Part shown: positions 5,278 through 6,601 of the stretch, in pieces
Layout: the number at the start of each line of letters is the position of its first letter
Position numbering within the stretch: position 1 is the first letter of the stretch
Assembly (NCBI GenBank): GCA_023133195.1
Contig: JAGLWW010000043.1
Span: 1 to 6,601, forward strand
DNA: 6,601 bases
Source: Candidatus Aenigmatarchaeota archaeon
GTDB taxonomy: Archaea; Aenigmatarchaeota; Aenigmatarchaeia; PWEA01; JAGHBM01
Direction of reading: 5' to 3'
Notes under the pieces: generated by a model
Databases searched by the model: none
What the model was told of the DNA's origin: nothing
Seen by the model: the letters and a program-made list of their open reading frames with translations, nothing else
Program-made: the position numbers and the translations under genes

Positions 5278-6563
5278 CTGAACTTAAGGCAGCAGTTGGA
5301 ATGTCCCGCAAGTGGGATGCACGCGAAGCCGGCAAGGAAGTTGCAAAAGATACTCTGGACAAACTTGGAACTAAACCTGATTTCTTTCTGCTTTTATCTA
5401 CAATCCACTATAGAGATAACGGCGGGTTTGAAGAGTTTCTGAAGGGAGTCTGTGAAATCCTTCCTAAAGGCACGCCACTGGTTGGAGGGACTGTTGTGGG
5501 TTTTGTAAATCAGATGGGTTGTTTTATGCGTGGTGCGACCGCACTTGCTGTCTCAAATCCTGCCATGGATGTTGCCGTTGGTTACGGAAAGAACACAAAA
5601 AGAAATCCGAAAAAGGCTGCGGAAGAATGCGCTGAAATGATAAAAAAAGGTTTTGAAGATTCCAATTATAAAAAAAAGTTTCTGTTTAATTTAGTATCAG
5701 CCTCTCTTGCCATGAAAATACCAGGACAGGGTTACAGAAAGTTCATAGACTCAGAGTTTTTAAGCAAGTCAATAATAAAAACTTTTAATTTTTCCCAAAA
5801 AATTCTACAGAAAGGTTTTGGGAGAGAAGATGAGGTATTTGAGGAAATCGTAAAGATTTTGCCGGAATATTGCATGGTTCTCGGAACATCTGTTGGGGGC
5901 TTTAATGGAGTAAATAATTTTCAGTTTTTCAATGACAAGGTACTGACAAACACTATAGTAAGCTTGGGTATATCAACAGATTCAGACTTTGACGTATATA
6001 CTACCCACGGCATGAAAAGAACAGATATTGGGTTTGAGATAACCAAAGTAAGCAAAGACGGGCATATCATACAGGAGATTAACGGCAAGCCCGCCGTACC
6101 TGAACTTTACAGGCTGTTGAACTGGCCGGATGGTTTTTTGAATGAAAAAAACTTGTATAACAAAATACTTTACTATCCATTGTCTTTAAAGAGACATGGA
6201 AGAGAAGTGCCCGTAGTAATGCCTTTCATACTAAAGGACTATATTGGGGTGCCATGCAAGGTTGAGGAAGGAGACGCCTGGATAATGACCATAAGCGGAA
6301 AGAAAATGATCAACTCCCTTGAAGATAATTTGAAAGTTTTCAGAAACATAAAACCGGAATTCGGTTTATATTCAACCTGTATAACAATAGCTCAAGCGCT
6401 TGGCAATGATATCACAACAATAAGACAAAAAGTTAAAAATTATTTCAGGGACAAACCTTTCATTTTATTTTTCTGTGCAGGTGAAGGAAGTTATTCTCCA
6501 GAAAAAGGAATTACATATGCCAACATGTCATACAACTCGGCAATATTCGGACATAAAAAATGA
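5274..6563 (+). CDS. FIST domain (FIST_N + FIST_C) putative sensor protein
   Basis: The 429 residues match a stand-alone FIST protein. FIST_N covers about 1-235: AVGMSRKWDAREAGKEVAKD at 7-26, the strand DFFLLLSTIHY at 36-46, the Gly-rich turn PLVGGTVVGFVNQMG at 68-82, and VLGTSVGGFNGVNNFQFF at 202-219 before NDKVLTNTIVSLGIS. FIST_C covers about 236-425: YTTHGMKRT, the PAS-like strand-turn ITKVSKDGHIIQEINGKPAV at 256-275, and the terminal FFCAGEGSYSP at 399-409 ahead of GITYANMSYNSAIFG. FIST domains are described as small-ligand sensors, proposed to bind amino acids or similar ligands. They are often fused to kinases, methyl-accepting or cyclase outputs. No output domain, signal peptide or membrane segment is present here, so signalling would have to go through the KaiC/Roadblock partners. 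The gene overlaps the Roadblock gene by 4 nt and is last in the unit as far as the window shows. Confidence 0.85.
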   Translation: MTELKAAVGMSRKWDAREAGKEVAKDTLDKLGTKPDFFLLLSTIHYRDNGGFEEFLKGVCEILPKGTPLVGGTVVGFVNQMGCFMRGATALAVSNPAMDVAVGYGKNTKRNPKKAAEECAEMIKKGFEDSNYKKKFLFNLVSASLAMKIPGQGYRKFIDSEFLSKSIIKTFNFSQKILQKGFGREDEVFEEIVKILPEYCMVLGTSVGGFNGVNNFQFFNDKVLTNTIVSLGISTDSDFDVYTTHGMKRTDIGFEITKVSKDGHIIQEINGKPAVPELYRLLNWPDGFLNEKNLYNKILYYPLSLKRHGREVPVVMPFILKDYIGVPCKVEEGDAWIMTISGKKMINSLEDNLKVFRNIKPEFGLYSTCITIAQALGNDITTIRQKVKNYFRDKPFILFFCAGEGSYSPEKGITYANMSYNSAIFGHKK

Positions 6564-6601
6564 ATAATAAATAAAACGTTGCCCAAATTTTATTATGTCT
6601 G

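Noticed and set aside
6564..6601. AT-rich tail as a terminator or a promoter for a next gene
   Set aside because: It has no clean T-tract, hairpin or spaced start codon in the 38 bases available, which is too little to support either.

Overview
The window looks archaeal. It has TATA-like boxes about 27 nt in front of start codons, few Shine-Dalgarno sequences, a Vms1-type release factor of the archaeal kind, and a KaiC-like ATPase / Roadblock / FIST gene set. Gene density is very high and no gap exceeds about 85 bp. G+C in short hand-counted samples was mostly 40-58%. I cannot name the lineage. A small-genome (DPANN-like) or euryarchaeal lineage would fit, but that is a guess.

Layout: (1) 1-405, plus strand, is the 3' part of a gene for a GGQ-containing Vms1/VLRF1-like peptidyl-tRNA hydrolase, cut by the window edge. 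(2) 456-767, plus, is a very AT-rich orphan gene with its own strong ribosome binding site. (3) 4139 down to 813, minus strand, is a dTMP-supply block in the order thymidylate kinase (tmk), a long two-domain ThyX-like protein, and serine hydroxymethyltransferase (glyA). SHMT makes methylene-tetrahydrofolate from serine, ThyX uses it to methylate dUMP, and Tmk phosphorylates dTMP. (4) 4221-6563, plus, is a tightly packed three-gene unit: single-domain KaiC-like ATPase, Roadblock/LC7 protein and FIST sensor-domain protein, with a 1-nt gap and a 4-nt overlap.

Blocks 3 and 4 diverge from an 81-bp intergenic region carrying one TATA-like box for each direction. A third TATA-like box lies between tmk and thyX. 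All three sit about 27 nt upstream of a plausible start codon, which suggests leaderless transcripts.

Two observations stand out. The two ThyX copies have lost complementary halves of the catalytic residues, so the protein probably keeps one composite active site per pseudo-dimer. The KaiC-Roadblock-FIST unit looks like a compact, uncharacterised archaeal signal-transduction module. The last 38 bases (6564-6601) are AT-rich and hold nothing I can assign. No RNA genes, CRISPR arrays, insertion sequences or long repeats were seen.
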